Positions 33,148-46,689 of a stretch of 64,000 bases of DNA are shown here, piece by piece. The stretch is from Litoditis marina (lineage: Eukaryota; Nematoda; Chromadorea; Rhabditida; Rhabditidae): positions 9,939,060-10,003,059 of the forward strand of contig OZ038434.1 in the NCBI GenBank assembly GCA_964036275.1. The letters are read 5' to 3'. How positions within the stretch are numbered: position 1 is the first letter of the stretch; each line of letters starts with the position of its first letter. A program made the translations under genes and the position numbers. A model generated the notes under the pieces. The model had not been told where the DNA came from. It was given only the letters and a program-made list of their open reading frames with translations, and searched no databases.

Positions 33148-34427
33148 TAAATTTGTAAAAAAAAACTCGCGTGAAAAAAGTAACGATTAGTTTTTGTCAT
33201 AAATGAGCAAAATGTAGAAAAGTAGGTCAATAAACTGTATAACTTTCATGTTTCAAATAATCAACGAGCTTACCTTACGGAGGACATTATCAATTCTGAA
33301 GGACTTTTGAAATGCTAGAAAATGACATAATCAATTTATAAGTACTGAATTTCTAAATGCGAACTTTTACAAATTCCCAATACCTTCAAAAACTGATCGC
33401 ACATTTCCACCCCAAATTATAGTTTATTCGAGTACATACAGTTCTCCACGACAAATACATCTGGTTGCCAGATGGCGATCTATAACTGTATTTTTCAAAC
33501 AATAATCGGCTATCTGTTAGACAACTATTTCACTTCTGATGTCACACACGACACCATACTACAGCTCCTTTTCAAATGGAATGAAGTAATAACGTCTAAA
33601 CAACTCTCCAGGTTTTGTTGAACTCAAACCATCTCTATCGTACCCTATCGCGCTGTATCTCTATCATCTTCCTATATTCTTTCAATTTCTCTATTTATTT
33701 TAGTGTTTTATGTCAATTAATTAACGGTTGAATGATATCTGGTTGATATTTCATGTGTGAAAGGTAAGTAACAATTGTCCAGTTCTGTCATATTATTGAA
33801 TTTTGTGTTTGGGAAGAAATATTCGAGACTTTATGGATCACTTCAAGTTATATGATTGAGCGACGTATTTACTGAACGTACTTCAACTTGTCCTATTGGA
33901 TGTTTATTTCATGCGAAAATCGATAGAGCACTAGCATAATGAGGGAAGGGGTAGAGAACGCCTCGATTCTATCTTGCATGTATGAGGAAATTATTCTCTT
34001 GCGACATCTAGTACAAAGTCAGCTATTGCATCGATGTCGATAATACAACTTTGTGAGTACAGGATTTCCGAATTACTGCAAATGTAGTATGTTTGTTGTT
34101 CTATATTCTCACACTTATGTAGATTATTCGCGAATACAGGGTAAGCTTTCAAACTACGGAAAATTTTGAAATGTGCGATCAGTTTTTGAAGGTATTGGGA
34201 ATTTGTAAAAGTTCGCATTTAGAAATTCAGTACTTATAAATTGATTATGTCATTTTCTAGCATTTCAAAAGTCCTTCAGAATTGATAATGTCCTCCGTAA
34301 GGTAAGCTCGTTGATTATTTGAAACATGAAAGTTATACAGTTTATTGACCTACTTTTCTACATTTTGCTCATTTATGACAAAAACTAATCGTTACTTTTT
34401 TCACGCGAGTTTTTTTTACAAATTGAA
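33148..34427. repeat. Large inverted repeat, copy B
   Basis: Arms 33148-33407 and 34168-34427, counterpart of 5201-6478. Arms remain near identical to each other here too. Confidence 0.85.
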
Positions 34428-34830
34428 CTCGTTTTTTAAATTTCCGAAGGAAATTAGGGACCATAGATGACAGCTCATAACATACCGAACAGCCTAGCTT
34501 AATGAAGCGAACAAAAGGTAGTTTATTGGTTTGGCAAACTACTGAAAATAGATTATTGTGTGCTGAACAGCTGCCACAGAGTTAGTAAATGACAATTAAT
34601 AATGATCAGAGTCTTTAAATATGTAGTGAAAGTGTTGTAGGAGAAAAATTGCTGTTTTTGTTTACAACGTTATATAGAATTTTTGAGTCATTCAAGTAAA
34701 CACAGTCCTTTCCATCGTATCCGGATGAAACTGAGAGTAAATAATTCAACCAATCAAGAGTTAATCGGAAAAGGCTGTTGTTTTCAAAGAAGTGATCGAA
34801 ATGCATATCGTCAGTACAAGAATTCCACTC

Positions 34831-35364
34831 TTCGTGGCTATTTGGCTCAGTCGGCAGAGCAGCGCACTACAGTCCAGTAGGCCGAGGGTTCGAATCCTTT
34901 CACGACCACCATCATTTTTGTTTTTGTTCGATTAACCTTTTTATGGAGTCAGGATCTCTACAGATTAACCTAATTGCTTTTTCAATATACTTTAATCTAC
35001 TCAAACTACCAAAACACGAAACAACAGCTCACTTCGCACACTCCGCACATCTAGAAGTTATTGTCAAAGCAGCTAAATGCAATGTTTCCAAGGCGATAAA
35101 ATGGCTCATTTTCCTTTATGTTTAAAAAACAAAAACTGCGTGACAATTTCGGTTAGTAAGCTTTTTCACAAACCGTAATCAATCCTTGATTTCGGGCAGC
35201 GTACGTGTGGCGCCGTCCATTTCTTCCTTTCTTCGTGTCGATTTGGCTCAGTCGGGAGAGCAGCGCACTACAGTCCACTAGGCCGAGGGTTCAAATCCTT
35301 TCTCGGACACCATTTTTGCTTTGGTTCGATTAACCTTTTTATGGAGTCAGGATCTCTACAGACA
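34831..35364 (+). repeat. Two tRNA-like repeat units, copy B
   Basis: Counterparts of 6883-7016 and 7284-7416 at 34831-34964 and 35232-35364. Unit 1 has GAGGGTTCG where copy A has GACGGTTCG. Confidence 0.6.
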
Positions 35365-35665
35365 CAGAGCGCGAGAGTTCTCCCTAACATAGAACGTGAG
35401 ACTTTTTTTAGGACATAGCGCATGAGTGATCATAGAGCGCGAGATTCGCACTTAACATTAACATAAAAAACGATAGTTCCCCCTAAAACATAGAACGTGA
35501 GACTTCTCCTTAACACAGAGCGCGATAGTTCTTCCTAACATAGAACGTGAAACTTCTCCTCAGCCTAGAGTGCAAAACTTCTCTGTAACATAGAGCGCGA
35601 TCGTTTCCCTTAACAATGTGATGGCTCTTTTCAACATAACATAGAGCGCTTGGTTTATAATTAAC
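35362..35665. repeat. Diverged 25-bp minisatellite block, copy B
   Basis: Counterpart of 7416-7720 with one short extra ACATTA duplication near 35455. Confidence 0.8.
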
Positions 35666-35712
35666 ATAGCACATGGGACTTTTCATAATTTGGAGCTCCA
35701 GATTTTTCTTAA

Positions 35713-36178
35713 AGGGACCGTTCCTCTTTAATTTGGAGGTTCGAGCTGATTAGTCGATATTGTTCACATTAAGAAACAGAAATCATTCATATAGGTGACG
35801 ACTGCCTGTCTTGCTCCGTGTTCTCGAAAATGTGGCGCGACCACGCGCACGTACATACACCGCCGAGTTCACCTACGTACAAAATTTTCAAAATGTCCAT
35901 AAAATTACGAAACCATAGTCAAAACATGGCCAAAATTACCAATTTGAAATCTGTGAAAAACGATTTCTGAATATCATGAAAACTTCAAAGCAGTGATAGA
36001 TTAAGGATTGCTGCATTACAGTAACCCAAATCCTGTTGGCTTCTTATTTGCTCCGTAATAATGTAGTTTTTTGAACTTTTTGTTCGTACGGTATGAACTT
36101 TTATCTCAAAACAGAATAAATGACTTTTTTCTTTTCTCAAAAATTACCTACATTGCACATTATAGAGGTACGGTCCCT
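35713..36178. mobile_element. 466-bp TTAA-flanked TIR element, copy B
   Basis: Same element and insertion site as 7759-8224, TTAA at 35709-35712 and 36179-36182. Confidence 0.85.
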
Positions 36179-36494
36179 TTAAACATAGACAACATGATGC
36201 GCGAGAGCTCTCCTTATAATTACGCACGACTGTTCTCCTGAAAGTAAGGTACGACATTTCCCTCAACATAGAGCGTTAGCTTCATTCTCAGATTTAATCT
36301 ATTTGGCTTCTCAGCAGCAGCCGGTTTTATGAAAATCTAAAATGAAAGCAGAAAATCACGTACTTTTTCACGCATTCCCACCCAAAACTCAACTACAAAG
36401 TGCACAGTTTTTCTCCGGTTCTCAACTGAAAGGACGATTTGCTTCGTCCAGACAGACAGACAGACAGACCAAGCAACGCAATTATAGGAGTAGA

Positions 36495-36537
36495 CAAGGA
36501 AGGTCGCCGGCGGCTAAAGCCGCCTCCGCCTCCCTTG
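36495..36537. repeat. GC-rich hairpin module, copy B
   Basis: Counterpart of 8541-8583. After it the two copies diverge abruptly (GGCGAGAGCTTCC in A, GGCGAGCTCTTAT in B), marking where the satellite regions stop aligning. Confidence 0.75.
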
Positions 36538-36649
36538 TTTTTATTCCGGGCTGGCGAGCTCTTATAGGAGTATTTGTTTATAAGCTCCATTTGAAAAACT
36601 TTGTCTCAACCATTTCAATCACGTTTTGATCATCATGAGGCGCAATGAT

Positions 36650-37450
36650 TTCTACTACATAGAGCGGGACATCTCACTCTAATATAAGGCGCAACATCTC
36701 AGCCTAACATAGAGCGCGATCTTTCTCTTTAACATAGAGCGCGGAAGTTTTCCCTAACGTAGAGCGCGGAAGTTCTATTTAACATAGAGGCGAGATCTAG
36801 AGAGCGAGACCTTTTCCCACCATAGAGGAGATCTTTTCCTAACATAGAGTGCAAGACCTCTCCCTAACGCGCGGAAGTTCTCTTTAACATAGACGGCGAG
36901 ATCTAGAGAGCGAGACCTTTCCCCACCATAGAGGGGACCTTTTCCTAACATAGAGCGCGAGACCTCTCCTTAACATAGAGCGCGGGAGCTTTCCCTAACA
37001 TAGGGTGCGAGAGTTCTCTTTAACCACAGACAGGTCTTTCCCTAACATAGAGCGCGGAAGTTCTCCCTGACATAAGGCGCGAAAGCTCTCGCTAACATAG
37101 AGCGCGAAAGTTTTCCCTGACGTAGAGCGCGGAAGTTTTCTTTAACATAGACGGCGAGACCTCTCCCTAACATAGAGCGCGAGACCTCTCCCTAACATAG
37201 AGCGCGGGAGATTTTCCTAACATAGGGCGCGAGAGTTCTCTTTAACCCTAGACAGGTTTTTCCCTAACGTAGAGCGCGGAAGTTTTCCCTAACGTAGAGC
37301 GCGGAAGTTTTCCCTAACGTAGAGCGCGGAAGTTCTTTTTATCATAGACGGCGAGACCTCTCCCTAACATAGAGCGCGAGACTTCTCCCTAACATAGAGC
37401 GCGAGACCTCTCCCTAGCATAGAGCGCGAAAGCTCTCCCTAACATAGGGC
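36650..37450. repeat. 25-bp minisatellite array, block 1 of copy B
   Basis: About 30 units, many with GCGGAAGTTCTCC or GCGGAAGTTTTCC instead of the GCGAGACCTCTCC type that dominates copy A. A subrepeat of about 110 bp ending GGCGAGATCTAGAGAGCGAG is repeated. Confidence 0.85.
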
Positions 37451-37639
37451 GCGGGAGCGGCAGCAGCTCCAGTCCAGGGCGGGCATCCTCGGGGCGAACA
37501 GAGCGTTCGAATGGCTCTCTTCTCTTCCCGCCGCGCTTTTATACCCATTAGCTTACCCTGTCAAGCCATTCCTGTTAACCGTGACGGCGTGAATCTCGTC
37601 TACTCAGGTTGAGATGCACTTGCTGTTGTAAAAATGGGA

Positions 37640-37964
37640 ACAGTGGGGATTCACATACACATCAAAAATGAAATGGTTCTGGTTCTCACCTTTGGTTCAC
37701 ATGTACAGCTACAAAAGGTGCAGTGGGTGTGGGGCTCACATAGACAATGGAAATGGAAACAGTAGGGCTTACATAGACAGTGGAACCTCCTTTTCTCTCT
37801 AGCTCCTCCTCTCTTTCTCTCTACTTCCTCTCTCCTCTGTCTTACGCTAGTGAAAATGGGAACAGTGGGGTTTACATAGACAATGGAAATGAGAACATTG
37901 GGACTCACACAGACAGTGAAAAGGAAAACAGTAGGGCTTACATAGACAGTAGAACCTCCTTCTA

Positions 37965-38035
<71 letters not shown>

Positions 38036-38606
38036 CTCTCTTTCTCTCTTCTGTATATGTTTTCTCTCTAAAATACAGTCAGAAAAGAGAAAAAGAGCGA
38101 AATCCAAACAAATCTCTGAAAAAGTTATAAGCATTAATGAGAAAAAATGAATAGAGAATGAACTGTCACTTTTTTCGTATATTGCAGCCTCCATACATTA
38201 ATATACAATTATTCAACAATTTTATAGCCGAAAATTCAAAACACTACCGCCGGCTCATCCTTTGAGAATAGAAATGAAAGCCGAGAAAACACGTACCGCC
38301 CACGCGCCATTTTCCAAACCATTTTCGACCAAAAGTGCTTGCCTCACCCCAAAATCAGACAGACTGACACACACACACACACACACCAAATAAGCGCTTT
38401 ATAATAGAGGACAAGGAAGGTACCCCGGGCTAACGCCCGGGCCCCTCCCTTGATGATTCTAGGTCGGTGGGTGCGTCGAGATGTCTCTTTCTCTTTATTT
38501 TTTTATTTTTTGCCCTCTCTCTCCCTAACACAGTTGTGATTACATAGACATTGGAAGTATAGAGTGCAAAGGAAGTTCGAGTTTCTTTCTTTCTCTCCTT
38601 CTCTCT

Positions 38607-38638
<32 letters not shown>

Positions 38639-39140
38639 TTCTCTCTTGCCCTCTCTTTCGCTCTTTATGTCTTGTGTCTTTCCTATTTGGTACTGTTCAC
38701 CCTCTGAATTGTTTGTATTTGTAATTGTAATTGTATAATACAGACAGCCAAAATGAGAACAGTGGGGCTCAAATGGGAGAGTGGGGCTCACATAGACAGT
38801 CGGGCTCACATACACTGCAAAAATGGGGGACAACGGGGCTCACATAGACAGCCAAAATAAGGAGAGTGGGTTCACATACACAGCAAAAAATGGGGGACAA
38901 TGGGGATCACATAGACAGCCAAAATGGAAAGAGTGGGGCTGATATAGACAGCGGAAATGAGGACAGTGGGACTCACATAGACAACAAAAATGGGAAAAGT
39001 GCGCTCACATAGACCGCGAAAATGGAGGCAGTGGGGCTCACATAGACAGCGGAAATGAGGAAAGTGGGGCTCACATACACAGCGACATATTTTCTCACCT
39101 CTTCTCTTTCCATTTCTCTATCTATCTATCTCTCTTTTCA

Positions 39141-39178
<38 letters not shown>

Positions 39179-39230
39179 ACTCTCTCTCATCTTCTCATTA
39201 TCTTACTTGACAGAAGGCACGACAGTTCGC
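37640..39230. repeat. Minisatellite of about 32 bp with CT and CA runs
   Basis: Units near GGGGCTCACATAGACAGC followed by AAAAATGGGGACAGT occur at 37640-37960 and 38755-39090. Long CT runs lie at about 37967-38030, 38590-38640 and 39135-39180, and a CA run at 38370-38387. Two GC-rich hairpin modules flank the unit (38412-38452; 39681-39723). The block is absent from copy A. Confidence 0.85.
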
Positions 39231-39680
39231 ACTTACATAGAGCGCGAAATTTCTCCCTCACATAGACCGCAACAGTTTTGTACTACATAGGGCATATGAG
39301 AAAAAGAGTAAAAAAGCAGGATAGTTATATAAAGGAATGAAAAACAGAGAGAAAGAGAGAGAAAGCCAAAAATAAATCGCAAATACCTGTTTCAAAGCAC
39401 CCCAGCCGCATCCCAAGTCGCCAGTAGAGCAAAATGGCTTTTTCCAAAATTTCCGCGTTTGAGAACAGCTCAAGTAAACCCGTTTCCAGTTTCTATTCGC
39501 GAAAAAACGGTGATCCACCACTCCCCATCCCACCATCAATTGAAAATGAAAAGCAAAAAGCACGTCTATCCCACGTCTCCCATCTTTGCCCAGTTCCATC
39601 ATTTGCCTCACTCTCTTTTCGACCAAAAGTGCAAAATGATGGAATTGTTACAGACCAAAGTAGCGAAATATAGAATAGGA

Positions 39681-39723
39681 CAAGGGAGGGCGCCGGCGGC
39701 TAAAGCCGCCTACTCCTCCCTTG
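39681..39723. repeat. GC-rich hairpin module, fourth copy
   Basis: CAAGGGAGGGCGCCGGCGGC-TAAA-GCCGCC..CCTCCCTTG, followed by GGCTGGCGGGAGCTTCCTGG as in copy A at 8598, then the satellite array. Confidence 0.75.
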
Positions 39724-39784
39724 TTTGAGCCTAGGCTGGCGGGAGCTTCCTGGCCTTCTTTTCTGAACACAGGACATGGAAGTT

Positions 39785-41870
39785 CTCCCTATCATAGAGC
39801 GCGAAGCCTCTCCTTAACATAACGCGCGGGAGTTTTCTTAACATAGAGCGCGGGAGTTCTCCCTAACATAGCGCGCGGAAGTTTCTCTTAACATAGATCG
39901 CGGTAGTTTTTCTTAATCCGGGGCGCCAGAGTTGTCCTTAACATAGAGCGCGAAATTTCTCCCTACCATAGAGCGCGGGAGTTCCCCTTAACATAGAGCG
40001 CGGAAGTTTTTCTTAACATGGGGCGCGGGAGTTCTCCCTAACAGAGAGCGCGGAAGTTTATCTTAACCGCGGCGTCAGAGTTCTCCTTAACATAGAGCGC
40101 GAAATTTCTCTATACCATAGAGCGCGTAAGTTCTCCCTAACATAGAGTGCGAAACTTCTCCTTAACATAGAGCGCGGAAGTTTTTCTTAACATGGGGCGC
40201 GGGACTTCTCCCTAACATAGAGCGCGGAAGTTTTTCTCATTCCGGGGCGCCAGAGTTCTCCTTAACATAGAGCACGAAATTTCTCCCTACCATAGAGCGC
40301 GGGAGTTCTCCTTAACATAAAGCGCGGAAGTTTTTTTTGACATTTGGCGCGGGAGTTCTCCCTAACATGGAGCGCGGAAGTTTTTTTTGACATTTGGCGC
40401 CGGAGTTCTCCCTAACTTGGAGCGCGGAAGTTTTTCTTAATCCGGGGGCGCCAGAGTTCTCCTTAACACAGAGCGCGAAATTTTTCCCTAACAAAGAGCG
40501 CGGGAGTTCCCCTTAACATAGAGCGCAAAAGTTTTTCTTAACATGGGGCGCGGGAGTTCTCCCTAACATAGAGCGCGGAAGTTCTCCCTAACATAGAGCG
40601 CGGAAGTTGTCCCTAACATAGAGCGCGGAACTATTCCCTAGCACAGAGCGCAAAATTTCTCCCTAACATAGAGCGCGGAAGTTTTTCTTAACATGGGGCG
40701 CGGAAGTTCTTCCCAACATAGAGCGGAACTCCCTTCTAACATAGAGCGCAATTTCTCCCTAACACAGAGTGCAAAACTTCTCCTTAACATAGAGCGCGGA
40801 AGTTTTTCTTAACATGGGGCGCGGGAGTTCTCCCTAACATAGAGCGCGGAAGTTTTTCTCATTCCGGGGCGCCAGAGTTCTCCTTAACATAGAGCACGAA
40901 ATTTCTCCCTACCATAGAGCGCGGGAGTTCTCCTTAACATAAAGCGCGGAAGTTTTTTTTGACATTTGGCGCGGGAGTTCTCCCTAACATGGAGCGCGGA
41001 AGTTTTTTTTGACATTTGGCGCCGGAGTTCTCCCTAACATGGAGCGCGGAAGTTTTTCTTAATCCGGGGGCGCCAGAGTTCTCCTTAACACAGAGCGCGA
41101 AATTTTTCCCTAACAAAGAGCGCGGGAGTTCCCCTTAACATAGAGCGCAAAAGTTTTTCTTAACATGGGGCGCGGGAGTTCTCCCTAACATAGAGCGCGG
41201 AAGTTCTCCCTAACATAGAGCGCGGAAGTTCTCCCTAACATAGAGCGCGGAACTATTCCCTAGCACAGAGCGCAAAATTTCTCCCTAACATAGAGCGCGG
41301 AAGTTTTTCTTAACATGGGGCGCGGAAGTTCTTCCCAACATAGAGCGCGGAACTCCCTTCTAACATAGAGCGCAATTTCTCCCTAACACAGAGTGCAAAA
41401 CTTCTCCTTAACATAGAGCGCGGAAGTTCTCCCTAACATAGAGCGCGGAAGTTCTCCCTAACATAGAGCGCGGAACTATTCCCTAGCACAGAGCGCAAAA
41501 TTCCTCCCTAACATAGAGCGCGGAAGTTTTTCTTAACATGGGGCGCGGAAGTTCTTCCCAACATAGAGCGGAACTCCCTTCTAACATAGAGCGCAATTTC
41601 TCCCTAACACAGAGTGCAAAACTTCTCCTTAACATAGAGCGCGGAAGTTTTTCTTAACATGGGGCGCGGGAGTTCTCCCTAACATAGAGCGCGGAAGTTC
41701 TCCCTAACATAGAGCGCGGAACTATTCCCTAGCACAGAGCGCAAAATTTCTCCCTAACATAGAGCGCGGAAGTTTTTCTTAACATGGGGCGCGGAAGTTC
41801 TTCCCAACATAGAGCGCGGAACTCCCTTCTAACATAGAGCGCAAATTCTCCCTAACATAGAGTGCTAATC
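39785..41870. repeat. 25-bp minisatellite with higher-order repeat
   Basis: More than 80 units of the 25-bp repeat. Blocks repeat at about 622 bp (40141 onward against 40763 onward, including a diagnostic TTTTTTTTGACATTTGGCGC variant) and then at about 222 bp near the right end. Sixty-codon frames on the minus strand at 40312 and 40934 are by-products of this periodicity. Confidence 0.9.
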
Positions 41871-42159
41871 TATACCTCTCTATGTCTCTCTCTATTTCTC
41901 TCTCTGTTGAGGCCGCGTGTACTCCGCTTGTTCCACGTGACATTAACGCCAATTTGTTTAACTTGAATGAACAAATCTATTGTTCAATTCTTCAATTTGC
42001 AGCTGCAGCCGATTCATATTCACTTGGAAATAGAAATGGAATCCATCCAAATCACTTTTTTTCCACGCCATTTGCCTCACTCATCACTCTGGCTTTTCGA
42101 CCAAAAGTGCAGCCAAATTGTTACAAACCCACACACAAACCAAATAAGCGCTTTATAAT

Positions 42160-43338
42160 AGAGGATTTTTCTAAAGTTACGAAGGTCATTTTTGATAAAA
42201 AATAATATTTTTGAACAATAAGCTAAACAAGGAAGGTTATGAGGTTCTATTAGAGTTTTCAACGGCGCCGTAGTTCAGAACGATTGGCGTAGTTGTAACC
42301 TCGTTCAAGTGAGAGCAACTTTTGTGCTCCAGGCAGGAATCGAACCTTGGTTTGCCGTGCGTGAATAGAGCTTTTATCCAATCCGTCATTCAGACATGTG
42401 AGTAGGAGTGAAAACCAAGCTGTACCCGCCTGTCATGAGTTCTTCATTGGAAAACGTCTTCCTACTACACGTTAAACTCTTACTTCATTTTTATTTTCAC
42501 AAAACCGGTCTATCCATGATTTTTTGCGAGACCATGTTCGGCCCTCTCACACGTAATATTCAAATTTCAGACATACCTGAAAAATACGTATACGTCAACT
42601 TTTTAATAGCTTTTTAACAATGTGAGGATTTTCGGAATAAGTTAGTTTTGAGCGAAACTGTGCCGAGATTTGAGGAGGCGGACACTTTTGTCGCCGCCGC
42701 AGCTCCGCACGGAAGCCATTTTTGCGAGACGTTGGGCCCTCTAACTCCTCTCAACAAATTTTACTCGGAATGTGAACTTGATGTATTGTAGACGTGTTGC
42801 CCTTTCAGTGATTCATGCAAATATCTATTAAAATGGTCGACGTACTTTGAAGAAAAATGTAATAGACTGTTTTGAAATGTCTGCAGACCTCTGAACAAAA
42901 ACTAATCTGCGCAGCGCTCCGCGCTGCGCCCGATGATTTGTTATCATCAAGTATTTGGGTTCTGTTCTAATTCCACTTTGAGCAGGTAGTTGAAATATCT
43001 GTCCATCAGCTAAAACATATAATTATCATTTAAAGTCATATAGCGTTTGCTCTTTTTGAAGCAAGGTGTATGTTTCCCTTCCTCACTATGTTATTAGTTT
43101 CATCCCGTGGCTTTTGGATCCAAAATCGTTTTTAATAGTTATCGAACGGAAATAAGGCATCACTCTATGTCTTCTAGTTTTCAATTTCCTTCCGTAAATG
43201 TCACAATTGGTGTTTTCAGTTGAATTTGTTCTATTCCGCCATAAACTGCAACGTGGGCACTTGATTACGAACTTTGATCAACAAAAAAACTACCTCAGGA
43301 GATGACCACACTGACACAGGTTACTTACAGGCCTTCAT
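42160..43338. other. No gene recognised, copy B
   Basis: Nearly identical to 10247-11425. Contains the minus-strand B-box-like GGTTCGATTCC near 42345 and a 69-codon frame at 42408-42617 with no features. Confidence 0.5.
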
Positions 43339-43513
43339 AGTACGTATGCTAGAAGATCTCGGCACCTTCATCCCATCCTGCGTCTCCTCAAACACGCTGT
43401 TTATCTGCTCTCACATCTTACATCCGGCCGGGATTTAAGAGACAAAAAATAGTGAGGCAGAGCGAGAGACGCAGTATGGGATAAAGGCGCCGGGATCTTC
43501 TAGCATACCCACT
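43339..43513. mobile_element. Palindromic MITE copy 1, in copy B
   Basis: Counterpart of 11426-11600. Confidence 0.75.
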
Positions 43514-43734
43514 TAGAGCAGCCAGTATTGATGAATATCGTGCTTGCAAAAAGACGAGAAATTTCCAAGGCTGTGTCTAGTGAACATTCTGCCTCATAGA
43601 TCCCAACCTGCATCTAATCAAATAAACGTTATGTATGCTAATGCTTCTCATGCTGAATACGTATAAGAAGAAATATTTTGCCAAGCAAGCAGAATGAAAA
43701 CACTCCAACAATTGTTATAGTCGCCGCTAACGGA

Positions 43735-43908
43735 AAGGCTGGAGGGTACTGATATCTCACTTTCCGCTGTGTACGCACACAAGTCTTCGATTCCAAAGCT
43801 TGCCGGTTATGTGCTCTAATAGCGCAATGGCCCTGCTACGAAACTTTTGCTCTGCTCGCAGGTTCGATTCCGGGAAGAGACAAAAATTTATAAATTTGAC
43901 ATTCACTA
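43735..43908 (+). repeat. Dispersed repeat with 3' tRNA-like module, copy B
   Basis: Counterpart of 11821-11995; A-box-like and B-box motifs unchanged. Confidence 0.7.
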
Positions 43909-43970
43909 TACGTTGGTTCTCTGTTTGACTTACGAGGCTCGAAAAAAAGAATGTCCAATCTATGGTTTAA

Positions 43971-44084
43971 AGTAGGACGATTATGTCGACCAATCCCGTG
44001 TCAACGGTCCTTTAAACTGCAATTGAAAAATGTATTGCAATTTAAAGGACTGAAGCGTTAGGAGTGGACCACATAATCGTCCTT
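43971..44084. mobile_element. 114-bp TTAA MITE, copy B
   Basis: Counterpart of 12058-12171; present in both copies, so older than the duplication. Confidence 0.8.
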
Positions 44085-44138
44085 TTAAATGCACGTGTTT
44101 CCGGTATTTGCGTTGTGTTATTTCATTTTGTGTTCCAG

Positions 44139-45600
44139 GTTGTTCCAGCTCCTCTCCTACATGCGGTTACTTCAGTCAGACATTAGCTGGAACTCCTTTC
44201 GTAGATGGAATCATGAGCTTCACCTACTCAAATGAGTCGCACTCGGTCACTGCCGCATGCTGGTTCATTTCTCGGTTTATTATCTCGAGTACTATTTTGA
44301 TAAGTTTTGTAAACAAGTTCGAAGGTTTTAAAAACAAGAAGACACGAGTTCAACAAAACAGTACGTATGCTAGAAGATCCCGACACCTTCATCCCATCCT
44401 GCGTCTCTCGCTCTGCCTCACTATTTCTTGTCTCTTACATCCCGGTGAGATGTAAGAGCAGGGAAATAGCGTATATTTGAAAAGACGCAGAATGAGAGGA
44501 AAGTGCCGGGATCTTCTAGCATACGTACTCAGGGTATACGGTGTGAAAACTGTTGAGCGCAAGGTTGTTTCGGTTTCTCTCAGTTCCCTCCGTTTTCAAC
44601 CGTTAGAACATTCATATAGGAAAAGGTTTACATTATATATTCTTTCTTCAGCTCAATCGATCCATATATTGATAACAACGCAGCTATCGTGGCAAACGGA
44701 TACATTATTTTGGATTTCGCTCACAAGAATGCGTCTTTCCCTGGATATTGCAACTCAACGGATGAAAAATGGTGAGTATAATTCAAATCGCTGGAAATAA
44801 TGTTTTGTAGAATGGATACGCAGTTACCGTTGACGTCAGGTTAACAATTGAATAGACTTAGAGAAAAATAGTTTTATTTGGTTGGAATGTTGCTATAAAA
44901 CAGAGCTACCAATTCAAATCCTCCACTATCAAAATAATGAAGCATAGTCAGTGCCAACTGAAAGGACGGGGAGGGGTACTGTATATCTCAATTCCCGCTG
45001 TGTACAGACACGTGTCTTCGGTTCCAGAGCCTTTGTGCAAGTATTCTTGTAGCGCAGTGGCTAACGCACAGTTCCGAATTTATTGCTCGCAGGTTCGATT
45101 CCGGCCAGAGACCAAAGCTTATAAGGATGGCGACCGCTAGATCACACTACCGAAGACTGCAACGAAGGATTGTCTAGCTAAACGTTCTTCTACATTGTTG
45201 ATTCAATTGTTCCCGCTCAGGTACATGGGTGTACCTCCGCTCAAGATCGATAAGTTGGAGTGTATATTGAACTGATCTCCAAGGATGAGTATCCACTCGA
45301 ACCACGATTGCCTTGAGCTCAATCTCGTATTGAGAACTTGTTAATTGATTTTATTCCAAGAAATAGTATTATGCATATGCAATGATGAGTTCTCTATGGT
45401 GAAAAGAATGTATATGAATAAATATTGAGTGACAATATGAATTGTATTCCTTCATACTACTACTAGTGCCCAATCATAACTCCTATACTGTTTTCTTCTC
45501 AGTTCCGGGCACCCAATGGGAGACGGTAAAACTGAACTCCACGTCAACTCCCTGGGCTTAACACCAGTACATTACCTCTTGAACTCATCCGAAAACCGGT
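44139..45600 (+). CDS. Cysteine-rich gene fragment, copy B
   Basis: Exon candidates at 44139 (CSSSSPTCGY..), 44652-44771 and from 45503 match those at 12226, 12740 and 13600. In the third exon most differences from copy A up to the putative GTTTAC donor are synonymous; beyond it copy B has an in-frame stop, fitting an exon end there. The palindromic MITE (44360-44529) lies in the intron. No signal-peptide exon was found. Confidence 0.4.
44965..45125 (+). repeat. Dispersed repeat with 3' tRNA-like module, copy B second
   Basis: Counterpart of 13051-13220, without the long G-run. It carries TAGCGCAGTGGCTAACGCAC and GGTTCGATTCC, the best A-box/B-box pair of the family in this window. Confidence 0.75.
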
Positions 45601-45869
45601 TTACAATAACTTAAGAAGGGGTAGGTTCTGGGAAAGAGAAGGGGGTGGTACATACACTACTTGGGAAAATCGGTTCAAATAAAAAGTCCATTTCTGACAA
45701 TACAGATTCAACTGAACATTGAACCAGATTCGCGTAAACTTTCATATTGGAACGTCGGAACGAGTAATCATTTTGCTCTCAGTGATGTTGTTGTTTTGTT
45801 CATGTAGTGGACGTTGCACAAAACATATGACAAACACGGCCATTTTTGATAAAGAAATCGCCGCTTTAA

Positions 45870-45996
45870 AGGAGGACGATTAGGTGGACCAATCCCGATA
45901 ATGTGGGCTAATCTCGTGTCAACCGTCCTTTAAACTGCATTTGAAAAATGTATTGCAGTTCAAAGAACTGAAGCGTTGCGAGTGTAATCGTTTTTC
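45870..45996. mobile_element. TTAA-type MITE, copy B second
   Basis: Counterpart of 13975-14100, with an intact TTAA on the left and a shortened right arm. Confidence 0.65.
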
Positions 45997-46689
45997 TTCA
46001 ACCGGACAGTCGGTGATGTAAAAAACATTAGGAGTGACGCCAGGTCGTTAGGATTGTCAATCGCTTTTAAAGTTTGTTTGTTTCGATTTTATTCGCACGT
46101 TTTCAAAAATTTCACTTTTATCCAGTTTTGGGACTAAATTCAAAACGAGAAAAACTTTTGTTGACTGAGTTTCGAGTTCTATTTCAACGGAGTTTTTTTC
46201 CGAATTGGCCACATTTCTCAATTTCCCCATTCTTCTGGTTTTTCGTCAGAATTACTGATAGAACGTTGATCACTCAAATGTTAAATGGTCAGACAGTATT
46301 TGAAACACTACAACAAGTATCAAAGACAGTGAGAAGGAAAGCACGTTTTTAATACAAAAGTACATTTACCGAAACAGGTTTTCCGACAGGACATTTCTTC
46401 CTGGTTCTGCCCCGCCAACACCACGAGACATTGATCAGTGCAATCGCTACGAAAAAATGACGACTTCAGACAAAACGTAACCTACGTGAAATAATCACGT
46501 AATGTACGTCAGATGGCCCTGAATTGCGAAACTGGTACTCATATACAATAAAACATTGCATTTTGTAACTCAATTGGTATGTCCACGGGTAGAGGCTAAC
46601 ATACATGTTCAACACTATAACTTTTAAAGTTAATCAGTTAGAACTGAATTCGAGAGCTCTGTCTTTATGTCGTTAATTTCTCTCAAGTT

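Noticed and set aside
40312..41116. Repeated 60-codon minus-strand frames
   Set aside because: They arise from the 25-bp satellite; the near-identical pair simply reflects the 622-bp higher-order repeat.
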